Source of the DNA: Alphaproteobacteria bacterium
Lineage (GTDB): Bacteria; Pseudomonadota; Alphaproteobacteria; Thalassobaculales; Thalassobaculaceae
Direction of reading: 5' to 3'
Assembly: GCA_022822665.1 (NCBI GenBank)
Contig: JAJEAR010000056.1
Location: 23,541 to 87,540 of the forward strand
DNA: 64,000 bases
Shown here: piece after piece, positions 52,611 to 60,421 of the stretch
Layout of the letters: every line of letters starts with the position of its first letter
Position numbering within the stretch: position 1 is the stretch's first letter
Position numbers and translations under genes: made by a program
The notes under the pieces: model-generated
What the model was told of the DNA's origin: nothing
Databases searched by the model: none
The model's input: only the letters and a program-made list of their open reading frames with translations

Positions 52611-52739
52611 ACCGCGTGTCCGACAGTCGTGCTCAACGTGGTCGAACCGCGAATATCACAAATTCCGGACAGGTTCGACAATACAAGTCCGGTGACCGTT
52701 GACTGCACCCGGGACAGGGTCCTGGCACTCAGCACGCGG

Positions 52740-52935
52740 TGTGGTCGAGCCGGGAAGGCGTGCCCGCGGAGCGGCACGCGGCGCGATCGCGTAGTGCGTC
52801 GGCGTCGTATGCGCAGACGATGCGGTCTGCCTTCCAGTCCTCGATCCATGCCGGCAGAGTGGTGGCGGCGCCGGCGGTGGAGGCGCAGGCGCGTGATGGC
52901 GTCCGGCCCGTCCGCCACGCAGTTACAGCGCGCAA
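52740..52935 (-). pseudogene. Remnant of a toprim-domain protein
   Basis: The frame encodes ASTAGAATTLPAWIEDWKAD, then RIVCAYDADALRDRAA, matching the toprim core of primase- and relaxase-associated proteins (usually CAYDADATGDRAA, with Gly lost here). The rest of the gene is absent, and the ends read into unrelated sequence. It points to former plasmid- or island-derived DNA. Confidence 0.45.
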
Positions 52936-52950
52936 GCAGGCGTTCGGAGT

Positions 52951-53307
52951 TCATGCTTCGGGAGGCCCTGATTCGCCGAGCAGTGCCTCTACGATCCGGC
53001 GGAGTTCCGGGAGCTCATGTTGGGCGTAGGCCCACACGCGTTCCGGGACTACCCGATCGTGGCCGTGGCTTGGAAGATTGCGGAAATCCACGATGCGGCG
53101 CAGCCCAGGTATGCGCCGGGCAATCTCGTCATGGTCGCCTTGCAGGCGATTCAGTGCCTCGCCGATGATCCCGAACTTGCGTTCGACAGCAGCCTGGATC
53201 AATCCGCTCCGCATGTAGTCTTCGCGAGTCACGCCATCGGTGAACCGCACGATATCCGCGCCGGCCTGTTCGATTTCGGCCAGCAGTAGGCGAGGGTCAT
53301 GATGCAT
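52951..53307 (-). CDS. hepT: HepT-like HEPN toxin (DUF86)
   Basis: A 118-residue helical HEPN RNase with LLLAEIEQAGADIVRFTDGV, AAVERKFGIIGEALNRLQGD and the motif RNLPSHGHD (residues 76-84). HepT proteins normally have RX4HXY, whose Tyr is AMPylated by MntA; here Arg76, Asn77 and His81 are kept but the Tyr position (83) is His. ATG 53307 overlaps the end of the second mntA frame by 11 bases. The RNase motif is otherwise complete, so the toxin may be active but not controlled in the usual way. Confidence 0.88.
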   Translation of the reverse strand: MHHDPRLLLAEIEQAGADIVRFTDGVTREDYMRSGLIQAAVERKFGIIGEALNRLQGDHDEIARRIPGLRRIVDFRNLPSHGHDRVVPERVWAYAQHELPELRRIVEALLGESGPPEA

Positions 53308-53607
53308 AGATAAGTTCGCGCGACCGGTCGATGGCTGCGCGCAGATACGGGTTGCGGACCGCTGCGGATTCGACCAGATCGACGGGTCGGTCGAGCGCAC
53401 CACGTAAGGCGTCCCTGAAGTCGAAATACTGATCGAGAGTCACGGGGCGCTCCCGAGGTCGAACTCCACCAGGAAGTCCACGTCGCTGGAGTCCGGATCG
53501 AAATCCGTCCCCCGCCCTGCCGAGCCGAACACTTCAAGCCGCGCCACCCCGTAGCGTCGGCAGAGTTCGGCCAGCTTGTCCTTGTTATCAGAGATCACGG
53601 CATGCAT
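53297..53607 (-). pseudogene. mntA: MntA-type antitoxin nucleotidyltransferase, split by a one-base shift
   Basis: From ATG 53607 (after GGGAGG) the first frame encodes 55 residues with the catalytic motif FGSAGRGTDFDPDSSDVDFL (GS at 28-29, DxD Asp42/Asp44) and stops at 53440. An overlapping frame from GTG 53443 to 53297 encodes the rest (TLDQYFDFRDALRGALDRPV, then NPYLRAAIDRSREL). The related decayed copy at 50.1 kb reads straight through this position because its G-run (plus strand) is five long, whereas here it is four. This is either a pseudogene, slippage-controlled expression or a sequencing error. Confidence 0.85.
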
Positions 53608-53624
53608 GGCGGAACCTCCCGTTT

Positions 53625-53835
53625 CCGCGGGACACGATCCGAATCCCGACGTTGTCGTAGCGGCGCTTCCGCCAGGACCCCCTTCCATTCTTCACGCACC
53701 AACGCCAATTCGGCCTCGGTTCTCGTCAGCTCTTCTGGCAGTGCCCAGGGATCTGCGAGATCCTCGCCTGCCGTACGAGGTTCCCGATGTCGAGGTCGTT
53801 GCCGCGGTTCCTGATTTCCTTGACGGTGGCATTCC
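53625..53835 (-). pseudogene. Second remnant resembling an HsdM C-terminus
   Basis: Fragments in two frames, VKEIRNRGNDLDIGN and GEDLADPWALPEELTRTEAE, then LALVREEWKGVLAEAPLRQR, parallel the 50.4-kb remnant. It immediately precedes mntA and hepT. Type I restriction loci often carry an MNT-HEPN pair after hsdM, so this is likely the vestige of such a locus. Confidence 0.5.
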
Positions 53836-53892
53836 GGGCACGACGGTCCAGGGTATGGGGGCCGGTTTTACCCGACCCCGCACCCGAAATGG

Positions 53893-54285
53893 TCAACTGA
53901 TCTGAATGCGTCGGGGCTGGACCTCCGTCTTCTTGTGCAACGTCAGGGTCAGAATTCCGTCACTTGCGCTGGCCTCGATCCTGTTCGGATCCACGGCGTT
54001 TCCGATGCTGAACGACCGCGAGAAGTGGCCGATATTGTATTCCGTATAGACCGCATCCGCGTCCTCGTAGTTCGCGAACTCGATTCTGCCCTCGACCCGC
54101 AGGACGTTCCGTTCGAGGTCGACGGTGACGTTCTCCTTCTTGACCCCGGGCATCTCCAGGATCACTGAAAGTGCGGTCTCGGTCTCGTAGATGTCGGCTG
54201 CGGGTACGTAATACCTGGCTGGAACAGTCCGCTCCTCGCGGTCCACAAGTTCCTGTTTCTCCTGGACTGAGAGCTCTGGCGACAT
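53893..54285 (-). CDS. Small heat-shock protein (Hsp20), second of the operon
   Basis: A 130-residue ATP-independent chaperone. Its alpha-crystallin domain spans about residues 25-120: VPAADIYETETALSVILEMP, GVKKENVTVDLERNVLRVEG, FSRSFSIGNAVDPNRIEASA, then SDGILTLTLHKK (conserved GxLxLxL). ATG 54285 follows AGGAGAAG. It is the third and last gene of the CIRCE-controlled unit and only distantly related to its neighbour, so the two Hsp20s probably belong to different subclasses that may co-assemble. Confidence 0.93.
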   Translation of the reverse strand: MSPELSVQEKQELVDREERTVPARYYVPAADIYETETALSVILEMPGVKKENVTVDLERNVLRVEGRIEFANYEDADAVYTEYNIGHFSRSFSIGNAVDPNRIEASASDGILTLTLHKKTEVQPRRIQIS

Positions 54286-54321
54286 GGTCTCTTCTCCTGG
54301 TTAACTCACGTGCCGTAGGGT

Positions 54322-54747
54322 TCAGTCGATCGCGACCGCGCGTGGTTTTGCGGCCTCCGCCTGGGGCAGGAAAATCGCGAGAAGGCCATCGCGGTATTCC
54401 GCCTTGACCTGAGACGCATCGATCTCGATGGGTACCGTGATGGTGCGGTCGAAATCGCCCTGCAGGCGCTCGCGGCGATGCAGGCTCACGTCCGGGCCAT
54501 AGTCGACGCCCTTGCGCCCCCGCAGCCGGATTGCGTTTTCCCTGACTTCGAGATCGAGCTCGGAACGGTCAATACCGGGCAATTCGACCACCGCCAGGAA
54601 GTCATGTCTGCCCTTGCGGAAGATGTTGACGGGCGGGTAGGCGCCACGGGCGCTGCTTCCCGTCGCGCCAAGCCAGTTGCTCGTGCGCGCCCGATCGAAC
54701 GTACGTTGCAGGGCAAGAAGCGTCTGGAACGGGTCGGTTCTCATCAT
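54322..54747 (-). CDS. Small heat-shock protein (Hsp20), first of the operon
   Basis: A 141-residue Hsp20 with a start at ATG 54747 after GGGAGGAG. Its crystallin domain has YPPVNIFRKGRHDFLAVVEL, PGIDRSELDLEVRENAIRLR, FDRTITVPIEIDASQVKAEY and RDGLLAIFLPQAEAAKPRAV. It holds aggregating proteins until refolding. It lies 32 bp after the 63-residue unknown protein and 36 bp before the other Hsp20. Confidence 0.93.
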   Translation of the reverse strand: MMRTDPFQTLLALQRTFDRARTSNWLGATGSSARGAYPPVNIFRKGRHDFLAVVELPGIDRSELDLEVRENAIRLRGRKGVDYGPDVSLHRRERLQGDFDRTITVPIEIDASQVKAEYRDGLLAIFLPQAEAAKPRAVAID

Positions 54748-54779
54748 GGCGATTGCTCCTCCCGGAACCTGGATGAGTG

Positions 54780-54971
54780 TCAAGCTGCACGTGGTTCTGG
54801 CTGCATCGAGGCCCCGCCGCCCAGCCCGCGCCCGGACCGGGCCTCGAGCGCCGCCCGCAGCCAGGTGATGGCGTCGTCGAGGTTCGCCGTCCCGATGGGC
54901 GGGGGTGCGCCGTATTCCCGCTCGTAGCGGGACCAGAGACGGTCGAGGATCACTTCCTGAAGCAAGCTCAT
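54780..54971 (-). CDS. Small protein of unknown function, first gene of the heat-shock unit
   Basis: A 63-residue protein starting at ATG 54971 after GGGAGGGA. Sequence: SLLQEVILDRLWSRYEREYG, then APPPIGTANLDDAITWLRAA (an amphipathic helix), and a Gly-rich tail. It has no membrane segment and no family that I recognise. Its place behind a CIRCE operator and before two Hsp20 genes suggests a stress-related helper or peptide. Confidence 0.75.
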   Translation of the reverse strand: MSLLQEVILDRLWSRYEREYGAPPPIGTANLDDAITWLRAALEARSGRGLGGGASMQPEPRAA

Positions 54972-55051
54972 TCGTATCCCTCCCAATCGCGCCGGCAATC
55001 GGAAACGAGATGTTGGCATTGCCCTGCGCGCTCCAGTGGTTGAATGTCCGT

Positions 55052-55078
55052 GTTGGCACTCCAGGGGGCAGAGTGCCA
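55052..55078. promoter_or_regulatory. CIRCE operator (HrcA binding site)
   Basis: A perfect inverted repeat TTGGCACTC-N9-GAGTGCCAA. The consensus is TTAGCACTC-N9-GAGTGCTAA; the only differences are the symmetrical third positions, which keeps pairing intact. It lies about 80 bp before the first gene and begins about three bases below the predicted transcription start, the usual CIRCE position. Confidence 0.93.
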
Positions 55079-55088
55079 ATCGTGCCCC

Positions 55089-55117
55089 ATATTGGAAGTG
55101 ACCGGACGCGTTTCAAG
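55089..55117 (-). promoter_or_regulatory. Sigma-32 (RpoH)-like promoter of the small-heat-shock operon
   Basis: On the minus strand CTTGAA (55117-55112), 16 bases, then CCAATAT (55095-55089) match the RpoH pattern CTTGAA...CCCCAT-T. A start about seven bases further would fall at about 55081, just before CIRCE. Dual RpoH/HrcA control is inferred. Confidence 0.65.
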
Positions 55118-55272
55118 ACCTGGTCACACTCCGGTTCGAGCCCGCGACTGGTTGCAGCCATGCAGTGCACGGCGGCGACGCGCCAGGTCCTGAAGTGACA
55201 GCCGACGTCAAGGTCAATCGCGGGACGGCCGGCATGCGGCCGGCGCTCCCGCGCCGGGGCCGTCCCGAGAGA

Positions 55273-55300
55273 CTTGAATCGAAGCCGGCGATACCAATCT
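55273..55300 (+). promoter_or_regulatory. Possible sigma-32-like promoter of the DegP gene
   Basis: CTTGAA (55273-55278), 15 bases, CCAATCT (55294-55300) resembles the divergent heat-shock promoter. It would place the transcript start about 30 bases before the DegP ATG. The spacer is one base shorter than in the divergent promoter. Confidence 0.4.
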
Positions 55301-55335
55301 GGGAGGCCGAAAGGTATCCGATGGGAGGAAACGCC

Positions 55336-56709
55336 ATGAAAATCGTGACCCTATTCGGACGCTCCGCGGTGGTACTGGTGTTGACGCTGGCTTCCGCTGG
55401 TGCGTTCGCTCAGTGGCCGTTGTCGCTGAACGAGGATGGAAAGCCGACGCTGGCCCCGCTTCTCGAGCGGGCAACACCGGCGGTGGTCAATATCTCGGTT
55501 TCCGCTCAGAACCGGACCACAACGAACCCCCTGTTCCGGGATCCGTTGTTTGAACGGTTTTTCGACGTGCCCCGCCAACCGAGGAGGCAGCCCCGCCAGA
55601 GTGTCGGATCGGGCGTGATCATCGACGCCGACCGCGGACTTGTCCTCACCAACCATCACGTGGTGGTCGGAGCCGATCGCATCAACATCACTCTGGCCGA
55701 TCGCCGGAGCTTCGAGGCGGAGCTCGTGGGCAGCGATGCCGGCACCGATATCGCGGTGCTGAAGGTGGAGGCGGATGGGCTGCAGGCTCTGGAGTTCGGT
55801 GACTCCGAAAGGCTCAAGGTCGGGGATTTCGTTCTCGCGATCGGCAACCCCTTCGGGATCGGTCAGACGGTGACCTCGGGCATTGTAAGCGCACTTGGCC
55901 GCACGGGCCTCAACCGCGGCCGGTACGAGGACTTCATTCAGACCGATGCCTCCATCAATCCGGGCAATTCCGGAGGTGCGCTCATCGATCTCGGTGGCAG
56001 GTTGGTCGGAATCAACACCGCCATCGTATCGCCGGCGGGAGGCAACGTCGGGATCGGGTTCGCAGTTCCCAGCGCGATGGCGCGCGAGGTCATGGAACAG
56101 TTGATCGAACACGGCGAGGTCAGGCGGGGCCGCCTGGGTGTCGAAATCCAGGATGTGACTCCGGGTCTTGCCGAAGCACTCGGGCTCGACAGCTCGCGCG
56201 GCGCGTTGATTGTCCGGGTTGAATCCGGCTCGCCAGCGGAACGGGCGGGCCTTCGGCCGGGCGATGTGGTCATCGCGGTCGACGGCCGCTCTATCGACGG
56301 TTCCGCCGATCTGCGCAACACCATCGGCATGACGCGGATTGGAGCCCAGGTACGGATCGCAGTCATGCGGGACGGCAGGCGCGAGGACGTCAGCGTCGGA
56401 ATCGGCCAGGTTCCGACGGAAGCGATGGGTGAGAGCCGCCTGGCGGATGAGCTGGAGGGTGCGGAGTTCCAGGAACTGGGGCCCAACCACCCGCACCATG
56501 GCAGCGTCAAGGGGGTGGTCGCAGCGCGTGTGGACCCCGGCAGCCCTGCGGCGCGGCACGGGCTCCGGTCCGGTGATATCATCCTGTCCGTCAACAGAGT
56601 GCCGGTCAGCACAGTTGCCGGGCTCGCGGACGCTGTCAGGGCTTCGAACGCCGCGATCGCGCTCAGCATCCTGAGGGGCGATACGAGGCTCTTTGTCGTC
56701 ATTCAGTGA
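55336..56709 (+). CDS. DegP/HtrA-type periplasmic serine protease with two PDZ domains
   Basis: A 457-residue exported protease/chaperone. Its signal peptide covers about residues 1-25 (cleavage after AFA). The protease triad is His108 (LTNHHVV), Asp138 (DAGTDIAVLK) and Ser212 (INPGNSGGALI). Two PDZ domains follow (about 260-350 with RGRLGVEIQDVTPG, and 370-457 with GVVAARVDPGSPAARHGLRS). The ATG at 55336 has GGAGGAA six bases upstream and starts the signal peptide; the upstream ATG at 55321 is less likely. It is divergent from the Hsp20 unit, giving a combined envelope and cytosol folding-stress locus. Confidence 0.95.
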   Translation: MKIVTLFGRSAVVLVLTLASAGAFAQWPLSLNEDGKPTLAPLLERATPAVVNISVSAQNRTTTNPLFRDPLFERFFDVPRQPRRQPRQSVGSGVIIDADRGLVLTNHHVVVGADRINITLADRRSFEAELVGSDAGTDIAVLKVEADGLQALEFGDSERLKVGDFVLAIGNPFGIGQTVTSGIVSALGRTGLNRGRYEDFIQTDASINPGNSGGALIDLGGRLVGINTAIVSPAGGNVGIGFAVPSAMAREVMEQLIEHGEVRRGRLGVEIQDVTPGLAEALGLDSSRGALIVRVESGSPAERAGLRPGDVVIAVDGRSIDGSADLRNTIGMTRIGAQVRIAVMRDGRREDVSVGIGQVPTEAMGESRLADELEGAEFQELGPNHPHHGSVKGVVAARVDPGSPAARHGLRSGDIILSVNRVPVSTVAGLADAVRASNAAIALSILRGDTRLFVVIQ

Positions 56710-57224
56710 TCGGGCCCTGCGGATCCGTCGCTGTTTCAGGCCGGATGTTCGGACTTTCCCCGACCGGCAGCAGACAGGGAACCAGATCCCTGGCATCGAG
56801 GCAGGACTGCCGGCGCACGCTGTGGCGCCGGCAGCCGCCGTTCGGGAGAAGCCCGCGTGTGAGGGTCGGGGCCTTGCAGGGACACGGCAGTGATGGCCTC
56901 CTTTATCGACACAGCCGCGCTTGGACACCGTGTCCCGTCCGCGCGAGCGGTTCAGGGGCCGAAGGTACAACCTGGCGTGTCGCCCTGGAGGGCAGCCGGT
57001 AGCTCACGCCGAAGCTGGAAGTCGGCGCAAGTCTTGACCGCAGCGATGCAAGGACGGGCTCAGGTTTCAGCTTGGCGCCGTATTGCCCCAGGGGCGATGG
57101 GGCTCTCGCTCGACGTCGAGGGCCGCACGCTTCTCGCCCACGAGGACACCTGTAGAATCAGGACGTGTCCGCTTCACGGGCCTGCGATCCTGATCCGGCC
57201 GATTCCGGATCGTGTGCACGCATC
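56710..57224. other. Non-coding degenerate stretch after the DegP gene
   Basis: I see no gene here. The part 56805-56960 is a diverged direct repeat of 58102-58271. The rest is GC-rich sequence with open frames that resemble no protein. Confidence 0.5.
56805..56960. repeat. Diverged ~160-bp direct repeat, copy 1
   Basis: It shares its start GACTGCCGGCGC...TGGCGCCGGC, then GAGGGTC, GACACGGC.GTGA and GGACACC..GTCCCG with copy 2 at 58102-58271, allowing a short gap. The start forms a stem (CTGCCGGCG with CGCCGGCAG). It lies just after the DegP gene. Confidence 0.65.
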
Positions 57225-57504
57225 CCCCCCGATCGACGCGCTCGCGCAGCACCTTCCCGGGCCTGAAGAGCGGCATGTGCCTCCAGGCAAGCTCGACCGC
57301 CACGCCCGTCCCGGGGTTGCGCTCGATACGCTCCCGACGGAAGTGCGGGGAGAACCTGCCGAACTTCCGACTCTCGATACCTCCGCCTCCGGTGAGGTGG
57401 GCGGCCATGTACTCAGGCTTCATCTTGATGGTGATGTCGATATTGGAGGCGGGGAACAGTCACTTCCCGGGTCCGATCCGTCTGATGGGCTCGGATCTCG
57501 TCAT
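57225..57504 (-). pseudogene. IHF/HU-family DNA-bending protein pseudogene
   Basis: The 3' part encodes GGGIESRKFGRFSPHFRRER, then IERNPGTGVAVELAWRHMPL and FRPGKVLRERV, the IHF-beta-like core (FG.F......R..RNP.TGE......P.FKPGK.LR) including the intercalating Pro. The 5' end at ATG 57504 reads MTRSEPIRRI, the normal IHF start, but an in-frame stop and loss of sequence separate the halves, and the original stop is missing. It is a clear relic; a functional IHF must lie elsewhere. Confidence 0.75.
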
Positions 57505-58101
57505 CGCCTCATCGTCCCGGGGATGCCCGTGGGACGAGGGGCCGTTCGGGCACCTCATCTCGGGAGCCCACGGCATGGCGGCGGAGCCGCTCAGGGTATC
57601 GAGAGCAGGTGCGCGCGCAGCTTTTGGCGGCGCTCGAGACCGAGCTTGGCGCGTATGTTTCCGCGGTCATGCTCGCATCTTGCAGACCGCGTCGCGGATA
57701 GGGCCTCGCATGCGGGCACGGTGATCGGAGGGCAAGGTGTCGGGATGCGGGACGCCGATCCCGTGGGGCGAGACCGCGTTTTCGGGGAAAGTCCCGCAGG
57801 CTGCAGGCGGTGACCACCTCACGGTATCCGACTGTCGCTGCGGCAAGGACGTGATGGCCGTCGGGGTCGGGAAGGCCGGGCGTGGAGACAAGCGCTTGTT
57901 TCCGGTAACCAGGTGATTCCGCGTAGCCTGCCCCATCCCTTTGAGGGCGCGCTCGGTGATAGCTCGATCACTCTGCGGTTCGTTGCGGAGGAGCGAATGG
58001 ATCCATTCCCGATGGATGTCAGCGGTTCACTTCGCACGCCAAAGGTCGTCAACCGCCTGACTGATCGCGACCCGGGAACCGGTTCTCCGGCATCAGGGCT
58101 C
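57505..58101. other. Degenerate stretch without a recognisable gene
   Basis: These 600 bp lie between the IHF relic and the second repeat copy. Open frames are interrupted, and I recognise no protein or RNA. Confidence 0.45.
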
Positions 58102-58271
58102 GACTGCCGGCGCGCGAAGTGGCGCCGGCGGTCGCGATGCGGAGAACCTGACGAAAGGAGCCGGTACGCGAGGGTCAGAGCCCTGCCGCGACACGGCGGT
58201 GACGCCATCCTGCCTGATTGCTACAGTCGCGCGCGGACACCAGTCCCGCTCGCGCGTGCGGGCCAGGGGGA
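58102..58271. repeat. Diverged ~160-bp direct repeat, copy 2
   Basis: The partner of 56805-56960, in the same orientation, ending about 55 bp before the hyuA start. Both copies flank 1.1 kb of decayed DNA. Confidence 0.65.
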
Positions 58272-58327
58272 GCGATTTCAACCCGCGCTGTCCGTTTCGT
58301 TCACCCGTGCAATTGGTTGAGCAGTCC

Positions 58328-60421
58328 ATGGCAGAGCACACCCGCAAGACCGGACCCGGAAACGGCCTGCGCATCGGTGTCGATGTCGGCGGTACCTTCA
58401 CGGACCTGGTCAGCCTGGATGACGAGACAGGCGAAGTCCGCATCGCCAAGGTACCGAGTACACCCGACAACCAGGCCTACGGTGTGCTGGCGGCACTGGA
58501 AGCCGGCGGCTCGGTGCTTGAGGAGATCTCGCTAATCGTCCACGGGACCACGACGACGACCAACGCGGTGCTCGAGCGGACCTTCGGTCGTACCGGCCTC
58601 GTGACCACCCGGGGCTTTCGCGACGTGCTCGAGCTTGGCCGGCGGACACGACCCGCTCCCTACGGCATGAAGGGCCGGTTCGTCCCGGTGATCCCCCGCG
58701 ACCTGCGTCTCGAGGTCATCGAACGGATCGACGCGGCAGGCGAGGTGGTGATCCCGCTCGACGATGACAGCGTGCGGGAGGCCGCGGACCGGCTGCGCGC
58801 GGCCGGGTGCGAGTCGGTGGTGGTGCACTTCATTCACTCGTACGCCAACCCGGCCCACGAACGGCGGGCGGCCGAGATCCTTCGCGAGACCTGGCCCGGC
58901 GACCACGTCACCACGGGGCACGCCCTGTTGTCGGAAAGCCGCGAGTTCGAGCGCGGCGTGACCGCCGCGGTGAACGCGTCGGTCCAGCCCCTGCTGCAGC
59001 GCTACATCACCCGCCTGACCCGCGAACTCGGCGAGCGCGGCTACTCGGGCGAATTCCTGGTGATGAACGGCAACGGCGGCATGGTTCCTCTCGAGCTGGT
59101 GCCGCGCGAGGCCGCAAAGACCGTGATGTCGGGACCGGCGTCGGGCGTGATCGCCGCGGCGCGGACCGGGACGCGGGCCGGGGTGCGGCACCTCATCAGC
59201 TACGACATGGGCGGGACCTCGACGGATGTTGCTCTCATCCGTGACGCCGAACCCGCGTTCTCGAGCGAGACCGAAGTGGAGTACGGCCTGCCGATCCACG
59301 TGCCGATGGTCGACGTGCGCACGGTCGGCGCGGGTGGCGGGTCGATCGCCCGGGTGAATGCGGCGGGGCTGCTGGAAGTCGGCCCGGAAAGTGCGGGTGC
59401 CGTGCCGGGACCGATCTGCTACGGGCGTGGCGGTACCCGCCCGACGATCGCGGATGCCAACCTGTTGCTGGGGCGCCTTGACGCGGAACGGCTGACATCG
59501 GTGAGGGACGGTTCTGTGCCCGGGCAGGTGGCGAAGGTGTTCGAGGACGAGATCGGTCGGCCGCTGGGAGGGCTGGACGCCACCGCGGCGGCGGCCGCGG
59601 TAATCCGGCTCGCCAACACCAGGATGGCCGGTGCAATCCGCATGGTTTCGGTGTCGCTCGGCGCGGATCCCCGGGACTTCGTCCTGTTCGCCTTCGGTGG
59701 TGCCGGACCCCTGCATGCCTGTGCGCTGGCGCGGGAACTGGCCGTACCGGAGGTGATGGTTCCGGCACTGCCCGGCATGACCAACGCGCTCGGCTGCGTC
59801 ATGGCCGATCTTCGGCATGATTTCGTCAACACCCTGAACCGGCCGCTCGACCAGGTTGACGAGGCGGAACTGCACGCGGTGTTTGCCGACCAGGTTCGAC
59901 GGGGCGACGCGCTGCTCGACCGCAGCCGGGTCGCCATCTCCCGGCGGGACCGGGTGTTCGGCGTCGAGATGCAGTTCATCGGCCAGTCGCACCTGCTGAG
60001 GGTTCCGCTCGACACTTCCACACCGGACCGCGCCCTGTTGAGGCGGCGGTTCGAAGAGGTCTACTGGGAGCGGTTCCGCATCGAGCTGCCCGAAATCGGC
60101 GCCCGCCTGGTCGCGGTGGCGACGTCGGTGATCGGAGTGCGAAGCGAGCCCGACCTTGCGCGTCTCATCGACCCTGGAGCGCGGGCAGCCCGGCTCGAGG
60201 ACGCCCTGTCCGGTTCCAGGCCTGTGTTCTTCGACGCGTCCGGATCGCGCTGGATCACGACGCCGGTCTACCGCCGCGACCTGCTTCCGGCAGAGTTCTC
60301 CATCAAGGGCCCGGCCGTGATCGAGCAGCTGGACGCCACCACCCTGGTCGAACCGGGAGATGTGGCGCGCGGCGAGGCCGACGGCAATATCCGCATCAGG
60401 ATCGGGGAGGCGGGATCATGA
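58328..60421 (+). CDS. hyuA: Hydantoinase/oxoprolinase subunit A
   Basis: A 697-residue protein that binds ATP with an actin-like fold and opens hydantoin, 5-oxoproline or related cyclic amides together with HyuB. Signatures: LRIGVDVGGTFTDLVSLDDE (phosphate loop), LIVHGTTTTTNAVLER, VNASVQPLLQRYITRL, MSGPASGVIAAARTG, then ISYDMGGTSTDVALI (second phosphate-binding loop) and FAFGGAGPLHACALA. ATG 58328 starts the family N-terminus. Its stop overlaps the hyuB start by four bases (ATGA), so the subunits are translationally coupled. The window's left edge holds a second HyuB. Confidence 0.96.
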   Translation: MAEHTRKTGPGNGLRIGVDVGGTFTDLVSLDDETGEVRIAKVPSTPDNQAYGVLAALEAGGSVLEEISLIVHGTTTTTNAVLERTFGRTGLVTTRGFRDVLELGRRTRPAPYGMKGRFVPVIPRDLRLEVIERIDAAGEVVIPLDDDSVREAADRLRAAGCESVVVHFIHSYANPAHERRAAEILRETWPGDHVTTGHALLSESREFERGVTAAVNASVQPLLQRYITRLTRELGERGYSGEFLVMNGNGGMVPLELVPREAAKTVMSGPASGVIAAARTGTRAGVRHLISYDMGGTSTDVALIRDAEPAFSSETEVEYGLPIHVPMVDVRTVGAGGGSIARVNAAGLLEVGPESAGAVPGPICYGRGGTRPTIADANLLLGRLDAERLTSVRDGSVPGQVAKVFEDEIGRPLGGLDATAAAAAVIRLANTRMAGAIRMVSVSLGADPRDFVLFAFGGAGPLHACALARELAVPEVMVPALPGMTNALGCVMADLRHDFVNTLNRPLDQVDEAELHAVFADQVRRGDALLDRSRVAISRRDRVFGVEMQFIGQSHLLRVPLDTSTPDRALLRRRFEEVYWERFRIELPEIGARLVAVATSVIGVRSEPDLARLIDPGARAARLEDALSGSRPVFFDASGSRWITTPVYRRDLLPAEFSIKGPAVIEQLDATTLVEPGDVARGEADGNIRIRIGEAGS

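Noticed and set aside
55351..56970. 539-codon minus-strand open frame
   Set aside because: Antisense to the DegP protease, whose triad and PDZ domains are unmistakable.
56890..57813. 307-codon plus-strand frame in the degenerate region
   Set aside because: Antisense to the IHF relic and spanning clearly decayed DNA; composition is Arg/Pro-rich.
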